Below are positions 1 through 8,161 of a stretch of DNA of 12,322 nt, piece after piece. The notes under the pieces are model-generated. The model worked only from the letters and a program-made list of their open reading frames with translations, was not told where the DNA came from and ran no database searches. The stretch covers positions 1-12,322 of the forward strand of contig JAITDH010000134.1 in NCBI GenBank assembly GCA_031282665.1, read 5' to 3'. Made by a program: the position numbers and the translations under genes. Source of the DNA: Zoogloeaceae bacterium (GTDB taxonomy: Bacteria > Pseudomonadota > Gammaproteobacteria > Burkholderiales > Rhodocyclaceae). The number at the start of each line of letters is the position of its first letter. Positions within the stretch are counted from its first letter, which is position 1.

Positions 1-137
1 CCCATGCGCGCCGCCGTGCCCAGTTCATGAGACTGCGCGGCGGCCGCGAAAACGACGCCGACGACCAGGAACAAAAGCCCGGAGAAAAAATTCTGCTGGT
101 TTCTGATGATCCCCATGATCCGCTCCATCCGACTCAT
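1..137 (-). CDS. tctB: TctB, small membrane subunit of a tripartite tricarboxylate transporter (partial, N-terminus only)
   Basis: This is the first 45 or so codons of TctB, cut by the window edge. TctB is the small four-helix inner-membrane subunit of TTT transporters; it works with the large TctA subunit and the periplasmic receptor TctC to import carboxylates. The visible residues contain NQQNFFSGLLFLVVGVVFAA, the first membrane helix, and then HELGTAARMG, which matches the family pattern of a GT.ARMGPG segment just after that helix. The ATG at 137 overlaps the tctC stop as ATGA, which implies translational coupling. Two further in-frame ATG codons (128 and 116) are possible; the one at 116 has a GGAG-type site about 7 nt upstream and gives a start closer to the usual family N-terminus. 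Family assignment is firm, exact start is not. A tctA gene would be expected beyond the edge. Confidence 0.85.
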   Translation of the reverse strand, partial: MSRMERIMGIIRNQQNFFSGLLFLVVGVVFAAAAQSHELGTAARM

Positions 138-1153
138 TCCGCCCGGATGCCCGATTCCCGCGCCACGCGCGAGAAAGTCTGGATATCGCGCACGATGTTG
201 GCATCCAGTTCTTCCGGCGTGCTGGCCGCCACGTTGTAGCCCATTTCCTCCAGTTGCTTGCTGACGGCGGGTTCCTTCAGCACCTCGGCGAAATCATGGT
301 AGAGCTTTTGCACCACCGCGTCCGGCACGCCGCGGGGGGCGACGATGCCTTGCCAGGTCGCGATGGAATAGCCCTCGACACCCAGTTCCTGCAAGGTCGG
401 CACGTCCGGCAGGGCCTTGGAGCGTTGCGGCGTCGACACGCCGAGCGGAATCAGGGTGCCTTCGCGCACATGTCCGGTCGCGGCCGCTAGCGTCACCAAC
501 GTCGCGTCCAGGTGACCACCCAGCATGTCCAGCAGGATGGGTCCGCCACCGGGATAGGGAATGTCGTTGGTTTCGATGCCCAACTGTTTGGTCAGCATCA
601 CCAGCGCCAGTTGTTGCAGGCTGCCCACGCCGCCCGGAATGCCGACCGTGATCTGGCCGGGCTTCTTCTTGGCCAGCGCCACGAATTCCTCCAGCGTCTT
701 GACCCCCAGACCCGGACGCACCAGCAGCAACTGGGGATTGACGACGGCCTTGGTCACGCCGCGCAGATCCTTGATGGAATCATAGGGGAGCTTGCGTTCC
801 AGGGCGGCGTTGATGGCGATCTGGTCATCCCCGACCAGGAGCGTATGACCGTCCGGCCGGGAACGGACGACCTGTCCGGTTCCGATACTGCTGCTCGCGC
901 CCGGCAGGTTTTCGACGACGACGGACTGTCCCCATTTCGCCGAAAGCTTCGGCGCGAGTGTGCGCGCCAGCTTGTCCGCGCTCCCCCCGGGAGCCAGCGC
1001 CACGATGATCCGGACGGATTTGGACGGAAAGGCGGTCTCCTGCGCGAAGACGGCGGGCGACCAGAGCGAGACGCCCACCCATGCCAGAATCGCCAATGCC
1101 AACGATACCAACGATACCAACGATGCTTGCGGCACGAATGACCTGCGTTGCAT
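134..1153 (-). CDS. tctC: TctC/Bug-family periplasmic solute-binding protein of a TTT transporter
   Basis: A 339-residue periplasmic receptor that captures a carboxylate-type solute for the TctAB membrane pair. The start at 1153 is chosen because GGGGAG lies about 7 nt upstream and a signal peptide follows directly; upstream codons in the open frame read as non-protein. Residues 1-37 form the signal peptide: a basic start (MQRRS), a hydrophobic core, and likely cleavage after AVFA before QE. The mature protein opens with FPSKSVRIIVALAPGGSADKLAR, the Bug signature in which the PGG.AD loop binds the ligand carboxylate. It continues with the typical VENLPGASSSIGTG, LPYD and APRGVP segments. Length fits the family (about 320-340). 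It overlaps tctB by ATGA. Bug proteins are heavily amplified in Burkholderiales and their ligands are not predictable from sequence, so the substrate is unknown. A 9-bp tandem repeat lies within the signal peptide. Confidence 0.93.
   Translation of the reverse strand: MQRRSFVPQASLVSLVSLALAILAWVGVSLWSPAVFAQETAFPSKSVRIIVALAPGGSADKLARTLAPKLSAKWGQSVVVENLPGASSSIGTGQVVRSRPDGHTLLVGDDQIAINAALERKLPYDSIKDLRGVTKAVVNPQLLLVRPGLGVKTLEEFVALAKKKPGQITVGIPGGVGSLQQLALVMLTKQLGIETNDIPYPGGGPILLDMLGGHLDATLVTLAAATGHVREGTLIPLGVSTPQRSKALPDVPTLQELGVEGYSIATWQGIVAPRGVPDAVVQKLYHDFAEVLKEPAVSKQLEEMGYNVAASTPEELDANIVRDIQTFSRVARESGIRAE
1097..1123. repeat. Three tandem 9-bp units inside the tctC signal peptide
   Basis: On the plus strand the units are TGCCAACGA, TACCAACGA, TACCAACGA, directly adjacent. 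On the coding strand they give SLV-SLV-SLA in the hydrophobic core of the TctC signal peptide. The unit is a multiple of three, so slippage would change signal-peptide length without breaking the frame. Confidence 0.75.
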
Positions 1154-1226
1154 GATGCTTCTCCCCGAATGAATGAAAGTTCGCCATTCTATCGGGTGGG
1201 GCGGGACGTCATGAGAACGATGAATT

Positions 1227-1244
1227 ATTTGGTTATAACCAAAT
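1227..1244. promoter_or_regulatory. Perfect 18-bp palindrome upstream of tctC, probable operator
   Basis: ATTTGGTTATAACCAAAT is an exact palindrome, with its GGTTATAACC core 78-87 nt upstream of the tctC start codon. The same 10-bp core recurs at 9081-9090, 81-90 nt upstream of the ABC operon start. Perfect symmetry, position and reuse suggest a dimeric repressor or activator site. GntR- and LysR-type regulators commonly control such uptake operons, but no regulator gene lies in this window, so the protein is unknown. No convincing -35/-10 pair could be fixed next to it. Confidence 0.5.
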
Positions 1245-1260
1245 GTTCTGGGACGACAAA

Positions 1261-1276
1261 GGCCGCGCCAGCGGCC
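1261..1276 (-). terminator. Weak terminator-like hairpin after clpA
   Basis: Read on the minus strand, GGCCGC and GCGGCC form a 6-bp GC-only stem with a 4-nt loop, followed by only three T residues. It starts about 35 nt past the clpA stop and separates clpA from the tctC promoter region. The short T run makes it a weak candidate for an intrinsic terminator. Confidence 0.3.
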
Positions 1277-1310
1277 GCTCTGTCCTCTGCCTCTGTCCCC
1301 AAGCCAGCGA

Positions 1311-3572
1311 CTACAGCGGAACGGTCTCTTCTTCCGTCGTGAAGACGAGGCGCACCTCGCCGTTTTCGTCGGCATCCACGGTGACGCTGCCGCCGTTGGC
1401 GAGGCGGCCGAAGAGGAGTTCGTCGGCCAGGGCGGCGCGGATGCTGTCCTGGATCAGGCGGGCCATGGGACGCGCGCCCATGAGGGGATCGAAGCCCTTT
1501 TTCGCCAATGCCTCCTTGAGCGCCGTCGTGAAATGGACATCCACCTTCTTTTCGTGCAACTGCTCTTCCAGTTGCATGAGGAATTTGTCGGCCACGAGCA
1601 GGATGATGTCATGATCGAGGGGGCGGAAGGAAATGGTGGCGTCCAGCCGGTTCCGGAATTCGGGGGTGAAAAGACGCTTGATTTCCGCCATTTCGTCGCC
1701 CGCCTGCGTGCTCGGGGTAAAGCCCATGCGGTTCTTTTGCAGGTCGGCCGCGCCGGCGTTGGTGGTCATGATGAGGATCACGTTGCGGAAATCGGCCTTG
1801 CGCCCGTTGTTGTCGGTCAGGGTGCCGTGATCCATGACCTGCAGGAGAACATTGAAAATGTCCGGGTGGGCCTTTTCGATTTCGTCCAGGAGGAGGACGC
1901 AATAGGGCTTCTTGCTGACCGCTTCGGTGAGCAGGCCGCCCTGCTCGAAGCCGACATAGCCCGGCGGCGCGCCGATCAGGCGGGAAACCGCGTGGCGTTC
2001 CATGTATTCGCTCATGTCGAAACGCAGGAGTTCGATTCCCAGGGTATAGGCGAGCTGGCGGGCGACTTCCGTCTTGCCGACGCCGGTGGGGCCGGAGAAA
2101 AGATAGGCGCCGATGGGCTTGCCGGGGATTCCCAGGCCGGAACGCGCCATCTTGATGGCGCGCGCCAGCGCTTCGATGGCGGCATCCTGGCCGAAGACCA
2201 TCGCTTTCAGGTCGCGTTCGAGGAATTTCAGGTTGTTCCGGTCGTTGGCGCTGACGTGGCGCGGCGGGATGCGGGCGATCTTGGCGACGATTTCCTCGAT
2301 CTCGCCCTTGCCGATCATTTTCTTCTGCCGCGACTTGGGCAGGATGCGCTGCGCCGCGCCGGCCTCGTCGATGACGTCGATGGCCTTGTCGGGCAGGTGG
2401 CGATCCGTGATGTAGCGCGCGGAAAGCTCGACGGCGGAGGAAAGCGCGGCGCTGGTGTAACGAACGCCGTGATGCGTCTCGAAGCGCGTCTTCAGTCCCT
2501 TCAATATCTCCAGCGCCTCCGCCTGGGAGGGCTCGCCCACGTCGATCTTGTGGAAGCGCCGGGAAAGGGCGTGGTCTTTTTCGAAGATGCCGCGATATTC
2601 GTTGTAGGTGGTCGCGCCGATGCAGCGCAACTGCCCGGTGGAAAGGGCGGGCTTCAGGAGATTGGAGGCGTCCAGCGTGCCGCCGGAGGCGGCCCCGGCG
2701 CCGATCAGGGTATGGATTTCGTCGATGAACAAAATGGCGTCGGGATTCGCCTTCAGTTCTTTCAGGACATTTTTCAGGCGCTGTTCGAAATCACCGCGAT
2801 ATTTCGTGCCCGCCAGGAGCGCGCCCATGTCGAGCGCATAGACGACCGCCTTGCCGAGCACTTCCGGCACATCCCCGGCAATGACCTGGCTGGCCAGTCC
2901 TTCGGCGATGGCGGTCTTCCCCACGCCGGCCTCGCCGACCAGGAGGGGATTGTTCTTGCGGCGGCGGCACAGGGTCTGGATGACCCGTTCGAGTTCCAGG
3001 CCGCGGCCGATCAGGGGATCGATATGGCCTTCGGCGGCCTGCCGGTTGAGATTGACGGTGAAACTCTCCAGGGGGCTGGCCTGCTGCACATCCTTGCCTT
3101 CCATGCCGGCGGGCGCGCCCTCGTGCCGCCCCTGCGGCGCCGTCTTGCTGACCCCGTGGGAAATGTAGTTGACCACATCGAGCCGGTTGACGCCCTGTTT
3201 CTGCAGGTAGAAAACGGCGTGCGAATCCCGTTCGCCGAAGATGGCCACCAGCACGTTCGCGCCATTGACCTCTTTCTTGCCGGAGGATTGCACATGCAGG
3301 ATGGCGCGCTGGACGACCCGTTGGAAGCCGAGGGTGGGCTGGGTGTCGATGTCGTTCGCGCCGGGCACGACCGGCGTATGCTCGGTGATGAAGCGGGCGA
3401 CGTCGTGGCGCAGGGTTTCGATATTCGCCCCGCAGGCGCGCAGGGTCGCCGCCGCGGTGGGATTGTCCAGCAGGGCGAGGAGCAGGTGCTCGACGGTGAT
3501 GAACTCGTGCCGCTTCTGGCGCGCCTCGACGAAAGCCAGATGCAGGCTGATTTCAAGTTCCTGTGCGATCAT
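1311..3572 (-). CDS. clpA: ClpA, ATP-dependent unfoldase subunit of the ClpAP protease
   Basis: A 753-residue AAA+ hexamer subunit (E. coli ClpA is 758) that unfolds N-degron and other substrates and threads them into ClpP in the cytoplasm. The N-domain covers about 1-140. D1 has Walker A GEAGVGKT (213-220) and Walker B LFIDEI (281-286). D2 has Walker A GPTGVGKT (494-501) and Walker B LLLDEI (560-565). The start at 3572 is fixed by GGAGG 7 nt upstream and by the family N-terminus MIAQELE; the longer open frame adds 35 unrelated residues. The stop of clpS and this ATG share one base (TGATG), so translation is coupled to the adaptor gene. The D2 loop that docks ClpP normally carries IGF or IGL; here it reads MGF (616-618, context NRMGFTP). 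No inactivating change is seen, so function should be intact. Identification is certain. Confidence 0.98.
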   Translation of the reverse strand: MIAQELEISLHLAFVEARQKRHEFITVEHLLLALLDNPTAAATLRACGANIETLRHDVARFITEHTPVVPGANDIDTQPTLGFQRVVQRAILHVQSSGKKEVNGANVLVAIFGERDSHAVFYLQKQGVNRLDVVNYISHGVSKTAPQGRHEGAPAGMEGKDVQQASPLESFTVNLNRQAAEGHIDPLIGRGLELERVIQTLCRRRKNNPLLVGEAGVGKTAIAEGLASQVIAGDVPEVLGKAVVYALDMGALLAGTKYRGDFEQRLKNVLKELKANPDAILFIDEIHTLIGAGAASGGTLDASNLLKPALSTGQLRCIGATTYNEYRGIFEKDHALSRRFHKIDVGEPSQAEALEILKGLKTRFETHHGVRYTSAALSSAVELSARYITDRHLPDKAIDVIDEAGAAQRILPKSRQKKMIGKGEIEEIVAKIARIPPRHVSANDRNNLKFLERDLKAMVFGQDAAIEALARAIKMARSGLGIPGKPIGAYLFSGPTGVGKTEVARQLAYTLGIELLRFDMSEYMERHAVSRLIGAPPGYVGFEQGGLLTEAVSKKPYCVLLLDEIEKAHPDIFNVLLQVMDHGTLTDNNGRKADFRNVILIMTTNAGAADLQKNRMGFTPSTQAGDEMAEIKRLFTPEFRNRLDATISFRPLDHDIILLVADKFLMQLEEQLHEKKVDVHFTTALKEALAKKGFDPLMGARPMARLIQDSIRAALADELLFGRLANGGSVTVDADENGEVRLVFTTEEETVPL

Positions 3573-3880
3573 CAGTTTTCCTCCATGACGCAGGCCAGTG
3601 GATGCTGGTGCTGGCGGGCATGCGCCAAAACCTGCCCAACCTTGGTTGCCGCGATGTCGCGGGGAAAGACGCCGCACACGCCCTGCCCTTCGTTGTGAAC
3701 CTGCAGCATGATGAGGGTGGCGCGTTCCTTGTCCATGGCAAAAAAGCGTTGCAGCACACCGACGACGAAATCCATCGGCGTGTAATCGTCATTCAAGAGC
3801 AGCACCTTGTAGAGCCGTGGCGGTTCGGTGGATATCTGCTCGCTTTCCAGGATCGCCTGGTCGTCATTGCGGGTTGTCAT
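3572..3880 (-). CDS. clpS: ClpS, N-degron adaptor for ClpAP
   Basis: A 102-residue adaptor that binds N-terminal Leu, Phe, Tyr or Trp of substrates and delivers them to the ClpA N-domain. The core is complete: [17 protein letters not shown] holds the paired aspartates of the degron pocket, followed by [24 protein letters not shown] and the C-terminal [10 protein letters not shown], all close to beta- and gammaproteobacterial ClpS. The start is uncertain. ATG at 3880 gives MTTRNDDQ and a normal family length (about 100-106); ATG at 3895 would add five residues (MKITG). Neither has a strong ribosome-binding site. The open frame continues upstream to 3994 but that part looks unlike any ClpS. The gene is followed without gap by clpA. 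No clear promoter was found in the 115 nt between it and the upstream hydrolase gene. The frequent cold-shock-gene neighbour (cspD type) of clpS is absent here. Confidence 0.95.
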   Translation of the reverse strand: MTTRNDDQAILESEQISTEPPRLYKVLLLNDDYTPMDFVVGVLQRFFAMDKERATLIMLQVHNEGQGVCGVFPRDIAATKVGQVLAHARQHQHPLACVMEEN

Positions 3881-3995
3881 GCCGGTAATTTTCATACACT
3901 CGGAAGGGAAGCGCAACATTCCGGCAATCATTTGTTGCCCGGTGATACAGGTGTCCCGAATGACCCTAACTAAGACCGCTGGGCTGTTCTCCAAA

Positions 3996-6362
3996 TCAAA
4001 GCGTCACGAATAGCGCCGACGTCCACACGCGGGACTGATCACGCTGGCGGGCGCTGATGAACAGCGGATGCTCGCGGCCCTTTTCCAAGCCGAGATCGGC
4101 CAGCGCGATATGCCCCGAAACGTCACGCGGGAGAGGAGCGTCACTAAGCTGCTCCAGCGCTACCTGCAATTCCACGCCCGGTAGTGGCGTAACGATTGCC
4201 CCGGCGGACAGCAACTGCTCGCCGGTAAGTTCAAGTGTTACCGTGGGCGCGTGCGGATGGGGTTGTGGCTCCAGAGGATCGCCCACCTTGATATAGCTAT
4301 CGATCCGGCAGTGCAACGTGATGCGGGCACTGGCAAGTTGTGAGATATCGATCTCCAGGCTATCGGTATCGCCGTTTGTGCTGGTTCTCAGCGCCAGGGT
4401 CGTGGCGTCCTTGCGCCAGACCACCTGTTCAGGATGATCCGCTCCGAGGAAGCGGAAGGCGTTGATGGTCGCGCCGGTGATGCTGATCTCGCCGTTCCAG
4501 TAAGCACCACGGTAACGGTCCTTGATGCGCGCGCCACTCAAGCGCAGGCGGATGCGTCGCGGGGACAGACCTGCCTCGGCGTGCAGGTTCCGTGACCACA
4601 GGCTCTGCTCACCACGGAACAGTTCGATGTGTTCCCAGCCGGCGTCACCCAGTAGGCGGTAGTTCAGGGTCGTTTCATCGGTGACGTGTAACACGTCACC
4701 CATCAGATACTCGCCCAAGCGCAGCAAGGCGAAGCTGCGTTCGCCGGTGGTGGCAAAGGTATGCCGAGCGCGTAACGCCTTGCCCACCCCGGCGCGGTCG
4801 AAGGTGGTGGCGATGACGCCGGTCAGTCCGCCGCGTGAGCCGAACACGGCGGTGGCTGGTGCACCACCGCCGCAACGCCCTTGGTGCTCATCGCTGTTGG
4901 CTGCCACGCCGACCCGGTAACCGCGTTGCAGAGCCTCGGCATAAACCCAGTGGAACTGGCCCCAGGCAGAACCGACTTCGACCAGCCGTTCCAGTTCGGG
5001 ATGATGCCAGTCCAGATTGCAGCGACGGCCGCCGATGTGGGGTATCATCAGATGGTCTTCTGGGTTGCGCGCATAGGCAGCATACAACTCATCCACTGGC
5101 CAGGCGCCGGGCCTGATGGTGCCGGCAGTAAACTCGTTCCACTCGAAGGAGCGCACCGAGCGCCCTTGGGCGTCGAAGGGAAACACTGGCTTGTCTTCAT
5201 GGAGGAAGACCACATTGCGGTCACCACCGGCGCAGGAGTTGCCGCACCATTCGGTACCCGGGTAACAGACAAAGCGGCCCGGCTCGTTGAACTGGTGGAT
5301 CAGCGCGACGGCTGCGTCCCAGCGTTGCTCGGTGATGTTGAAGTCGTTGGCGGTATAGCCGAGCACATCCAAGCCGGCGACATCGCGACCGTAGCTCAGG
5401 TTGTACAACGTATCGTTGGTTCCCACTGTATCGTCCGAGTGCACGTGCAGGTCGGCATACAGTGGGCGCAAGCCCGTGGCCGCCGCATCCACCGTGATGA
5501 ATGCCGTGCCGCTCGCCACGCCGGAACATTCGGTACTGGCGCGGATCGACCATTCACCCTGCGAGGGTAGGACGAGTGCCGACAGCCGCAGGATCGCCCA
5601 ACCTTCGCTGGCCAGCGTGAAGGGAATGCGCTGTGTCTCGGCGGAGCTGGCCAGGATGATCTCACCGACAAGCGGTGTTTGCCGGCAGGTATTGCCCCAG
5701 GCATCATCGGCGCGCACCAGCAGATCGAAAGGCTGGCCTTCGCCAATCAGGCGAGGAGCGATGATCTGCAAGCGTTCCGGGGTACCAGGCACGATATCCA
5801 GCAGCAGGTCGCCGGGAACTTCGGCGAATTTCGAACTGCCCAGCGGGTCGATGAACAGGCGCAGGCGGAAATCCTTCTCGACGAAGCTCTGTACTCGGGT
5901 GCCGGGTCCCCCCTGGCGCCGGTCGCCGAGGCGGATGATGATGCGGTCGCCGGGGTTGAGGTAGCCGTCGACGATGTCGATCAGGATAGCCTTCTGGAAG
6001 GGCCGTTCATGGCCCTTCTGGTCGAAGCGCACCTTCAGGTGCTGCACGGTGGCCGGACTCTGCCCCGGCACCAGTTCGCCGGCTTGGTATTCGGCGCTCA
6101 CGTAGTTGGCGGCGATCGGGTCGCTGGTCTGGAATAGCGCCCAATCCGAATAGAATTTGAACGCGAGCTTCAGCCAGGCTCCATCGGCGAGGCCACTGGC
6201 GCCCACTTCGTAGACGAAAGTGATCTCGTCCCATTGACCGGCTACCAACGTCCGGCGGTTGCAACGAATGCCGCCCAGGAACGGTCGCGCTTTGTTGCGC
6301 GCATAGAGTCCGGTCGGGGCGATGTATGCGCCTGCGTCACGGGGATCGAAAGTCTGGCTCAC
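3996..6362 (-). CDS. Large PHP-fold (DUF3604-like) putative metallohydrolase
   Basis: A 788-residue protein without signal peptide or membrane helix, hence probably cytoplasmic. Numbering from the GTG start: an N-terminal beta-rich domain (1-180), an Ig-like stretch (about 195-292), then a PHP-type metal site. That site is DLHVH (304-308), YPGTEW with Glu371, IPHIGG with His442, and NSDEH with Asp491 and His493. A C-terminal beta region ends in [11 protein letters not shown], like the AWSSPIFV tail of DUF3604 proteins. PHP enzymes hydrolyse phosphate esters or related bonds with two or three metals; the substrate here is unknown. Cysteines 373, 377, 448 and 497 sit next to the metal motifs, which is unusual as far as I recall the family. 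The start is GTG at 6362, with GAGG 7 nt upstream; an in-frame TTG at 6443 overlaps the permease gene and is less likely. Last gene of the ABC importer operon, suggesting it acts on the imported compound. Confidence 0.8.
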   Translation of the reverse strand: MSQTFDPRDAGAYIAPTGLYARNKARPFLGGIRCNRRTLVAGQWDEITFVYEVGASGLADGAWLKLAFKFYSDWALFQTSDPIAANYVSAEYQAGELVPGQSPATVQHLKVRFDQKGHERPFQKAILIDIVDGYLNPGDRIIIRLGDRRQGGPGTRVQSFVEKDFRLRLFIDPLGSSKFAEVPGDLLLDIVPGTPERLQIIAPRLIGEGQPFDLLVRADDAWGNTCRQTPLVGEIILASSAETQRIPFTLASEGWAILRLSALVLPSQGEWSIRASTECSGVASGTAFITVDAAATGLRPLYADLHVHSDDTVGTNDTLYNLSYGRDVAGLDVLGYTANDFNITEQRWDAAVALIHQFNEPGRFVCYPGTEWCGNSCAGGDRNVVFLHEDKPVFPFDAQGRSVRSFEWNEFTAGTIRPGAWPVDELYAAYARNPEDHLMIPHIGGRRCNLDWHHPELERLVEVGSAWGQFHWVYAEALQRGYRVGVAANSDEHQGRCGGGAPATAVFGSRGGLTGVIATTFDRAGVGKALRARHTFATTGERSFALLRLGEYLMGDVLHVTDETTLNYRLLGDAGWEHIELFRGEQSLWSRNLHAEAGLSPRRIRLRLSGARIKDRYRGAYWNGEISITGATINAFRFLGADHPEQVVWRKDATTLALRTSTNGDTDSLEIDISQLASARITLHCRIDSYIKVGDPLEPQPHPHAPTVTLELTGEQLLSAGAIVTPLPGVELQVALEQLSDAPLPRDVSGHIALADLGLEKGREHPLFISARQRDQSRVWTSALFVTL

Positions 6363-6368
6363 GCGGAT

Positions 6369-6374
6369 ACCTCG
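6369..6374 (-). promoter_or_regulatory. Ribosome-binding site that decides the hydrolase start
   Basis: Minus-strand CGAGGT lies 6-7 nt before GTG at 6362. It supports starting the PHP-fold gene after the permease stop (46-nt gap) rather than at the TTG at 6443 inside the permease gene. Confidence 0.55.
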
Positions 6375-6408
6375 TTGAAGATGCGAAGGGAGAAGGAGGC
6401 GAATCGCT

Positions 6409-7158
6409 TCAAGTAGCTCGCCAGGACTGGTAGTGACCTTCAAGGCGGCGGAATACCAAGCTCTCCATCAGCCAGGCAAGCAGCCCGATGATGGCGATGC
6501 CCAGCAACACTTGGCTGCCGTTGCCGATCTGCCCGCCCATCGACACCATCCAGCCGATGCCTTGCGAGGCGCCGATCATTTCCGCAGCTACCAGTGCCCG
6601 CCAGCCCTGGCTGAAACCAATGCGTAACGCGGCGGTGAGGAAGGGCAGGGAGGCGGGCAGGTAAATGTGCGCGAGCAATTGCAGCGGGGTGGCGCCGAGC
6701 GTCCTGGCGGCGCGGACCTCGCCATCACGGATGCCCATCACGCCTTCTTGCAGGGTAACGGCCATCGGAAACACTGCCGCGATGAAGATCACCAGCATGA
6801 TCGAGAAGAAGCCGAGTCCAAAGATAATCAGGATCAACGGCGCCCAAGCGATCGGCGGGATTGCCATGAACAGGCTGTTGAGCGGTGCGACGAACTCTCG
6901 CAAGCGCCGCGACAGGCCGGTGGCGGTACCGATAAACACGGCAACGACCACGGCGCTACCGAAGCCGGCCAACTCTTCCAGGGCGCTGGCGCGAAATTGC
7001 TTCCACAGCGAACCATCTTGAATCCAGCGTAGCGCTTCAGCGCCGACCATCCAGGGTTGTGGCAAGACGTAGCTCGGAAAACGGCTGGCCAAAAGTATCC
7101 AGACCAGTAGCAGAAAGGGTAGCGAGGCCCAGCCCCAGTTGGGTCTTGGCAATCTCAT
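6409..7158 (-). CDS. ABC transporter permease, nitrate/sulfonate/taurine type
   Basis: A 249-residue inner-membrane permease of the SsuC/TauC type. About six hydrophobic segments are visible, including residues 11-27, 66-82, 92-115, 117-137 and 216-232. The cytoplasmic EAA loop that docks the ATPase is clear at about 147-174: GEVRAARTLGATPLQLLAHIYLPASLPFL, with the conserved Gly155 and the Leu-Pro pair. Length matches the family (about 250-270). The ATG at 7158 lies 7 nt after the binding-protein stop, with only a weak ribosome-binding site, as expected for a coupled downstream gene. Only one permease gene is present, so the membrane part is probably a homodimer. Substrate cannot be read from sequence; the family carries sulfonates, taurine, nitrate, thiamine precursors and aromatic acids. 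Confidence 0.92.
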   Translation of the reverse strand: MRLPRPNWGWASLPFLLLVWILLASRFPSYVLPQPWMVGAEALRWIQDGSLWKQFRASALEELAGFGSAVVVAVFIGTATGLSRRLREFVAPLNSLFMAIPPIAWAPLILIIFGLGFFSIMLVIFIAAVFPMAVTLQEGVMGIRDGEVRAARTLGATPLQLLAHIYLPASLPFLTAALRIGFSQGWRALVAAEMIGASQGIGWMVSMGGQIGNGSQVLLGIAIIGLLAWLMESLVFRRLEGHYQSWRAT

Positions 7159-7165
7159 GACGAAC

Positions 7166-8161
7166 TCAGCGCGAGGCTTTCCGCAGGTAGCTGGTGTCCA
7201 CCAGGTCCTTCAACGGTACCGTGGTGTTCATGAATTTGAGCGAATTGGAATACGCCATCAAGCGCTGGATGAATTGCAGATCGGCGTCGGTCAGGTCAGC
7301 CGACCAGCCCAGTCGCTTGCGTGCCTCGGCGACGATGGCCTGACCATCGACTTGACTACCGTCGAGGCGCTGCACCGATTCCAGCCGGAACGTGTCGGCG
7401 ATGATGGCGTTGGCCTCCTGCGGATGCTCGTTGAGGTAGGCAATGGCACGCCGATGGGCACGCAGCAGCTTGACCACGTCATCGGGGCGATCGCGCAGTG
7501 TTTCCGGCAGGCCGACGATGACGTACCAAGGGTACTTCGGCAGTTCCTGGTTCACGTCCAGCAACAGGCGCGCCGAGCCACGCAGCAATGCTTGGCTGAC
7601 AAAGGGTTCCCAGGAAAATGCTGCATCGACGATACCGCGATCCAGTGCCGCATTCATGTTGCTCGGCGGCATGTCGACGATATCCAGGTCGTTGTCCGGA
7701 TTCAGCCCGGCGCGCTCGCCCAGCACATAGCCACGCAGCAGTACATCCATGCCGCTGCCTTTCTTCACGCCCGCCAGCCTGTGACCCTTGAGTCCGGCAA
7801 GGTCGTGGATGTCACTCTGGATACCGGCGAGCACGGCAGCCTGGCCGTAGTTCACCTTGGCCAGGATTACGCTCTTCAGCCCTCGCGTGTACCACTGGTA
7901 TACCGGTGGAGTACCGATATAGGCCACGTCCAGTTCATGGGCAGCCAGCGCCTGCTGGATCACCGGACCATCGCCCAGTGCCTTGATGTCGACGTCCAGT
8001 CCTTCGTCACGGTAGTAACCGAGCTTGTCCGCAATCAACACGGGGGCATTGGCCATGGCAAAAACGTAGCCGATGCGTAGGGGTTCAGCGGCCTGGACGG
8101 TGGCCAGCCAAGAGATCGTCGCCAGCGCGACGGGCAGGAGGAGTTTCTTGATCTTGATCAT
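7166..8161 (-). CDS. ABC transporter periplasmic substrate-binding protein, SsuA/TauA (NMT1-like) type
   Basis: A 331-residue periplasmic binding protein. Residues 1-25 are a signal peptide (MIKIKK, hydrophobic core, cleavage near QAA before EPLRIGY). The mature start EPLRIGYVFAMANAPVLIADKLGYYRDEGLDVDI is the classic opening of the NMT1/SsuA/TauA family, in which A.AP.L.A...G.Y is the first ligand-facing stretch. Further family segments follow: LDVAYIGTPPVY, GHRLAGVKKGSG, and VDAAFSWEPFVSQAL, the last being the EP region of the hinge. The ATG at 8161 overlaps the ATPase stop as ATGA, showing translational coupling. Length is normal (about 320-340). The same fold serves taurine, alkanesulfonates, nitrate, HMP and other ligands, so no ligand is claimed. 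No lipobox cysteine is seen, so the protein is probably soluble in the periplasm. Confidence 0.93.
   Translation of the reverse strand: MIKIKKLLLPVALATISWLATVQAAEPLRIGYVFAMANAPVLIADKLGYYRDEGLDVDIKALGDGPVIQQALAAHELDVAYIGTPPVYQWYTRGLKSVILAKVNYGQAAVLAGIQSDIHDLAGLKGHRLAGVKKGSGMDVLLRGYVLGERAGLNPDNDLDIVDMPPSNMNAALDRGIVDAAFSWEPFVSQALLRGSARLLLDVNQELPKYPWYVIVGLPETLRDRPDDVVKLLRAHRRAIAYLNEHPQEANAIIADTFRLESVQRLDGSQVDGQAIVAEARKRLGWSADLTDADLQFIQRLMAYSNSLKFMNTTVPLKDLVDTSYLRKASR

Noticed and set aside
1154..1226. TAGAAT as a -10 for tctC
   Set aside because: A -10-like hexamer exists, but the best -35 at 16-17 bp spacing (CATGAC) is too poor to report as a promoter.
1533..3698. 721-codon plus-strand open frame antisense to clpA
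   Set aside because: It is the shadow of a highly biased GC-rich gene. Its translation is Gly/Asp/Arg/Gln-rich with no domain, while the minus strand encodes a complete ClpA.
4881..8080. Several plus-strand open frames of 150-310 codons opposite the ABC/hydrolase operon
   Set aside because: They mirror the codon pattern of the minus-strand genes, which have complete family motifs.
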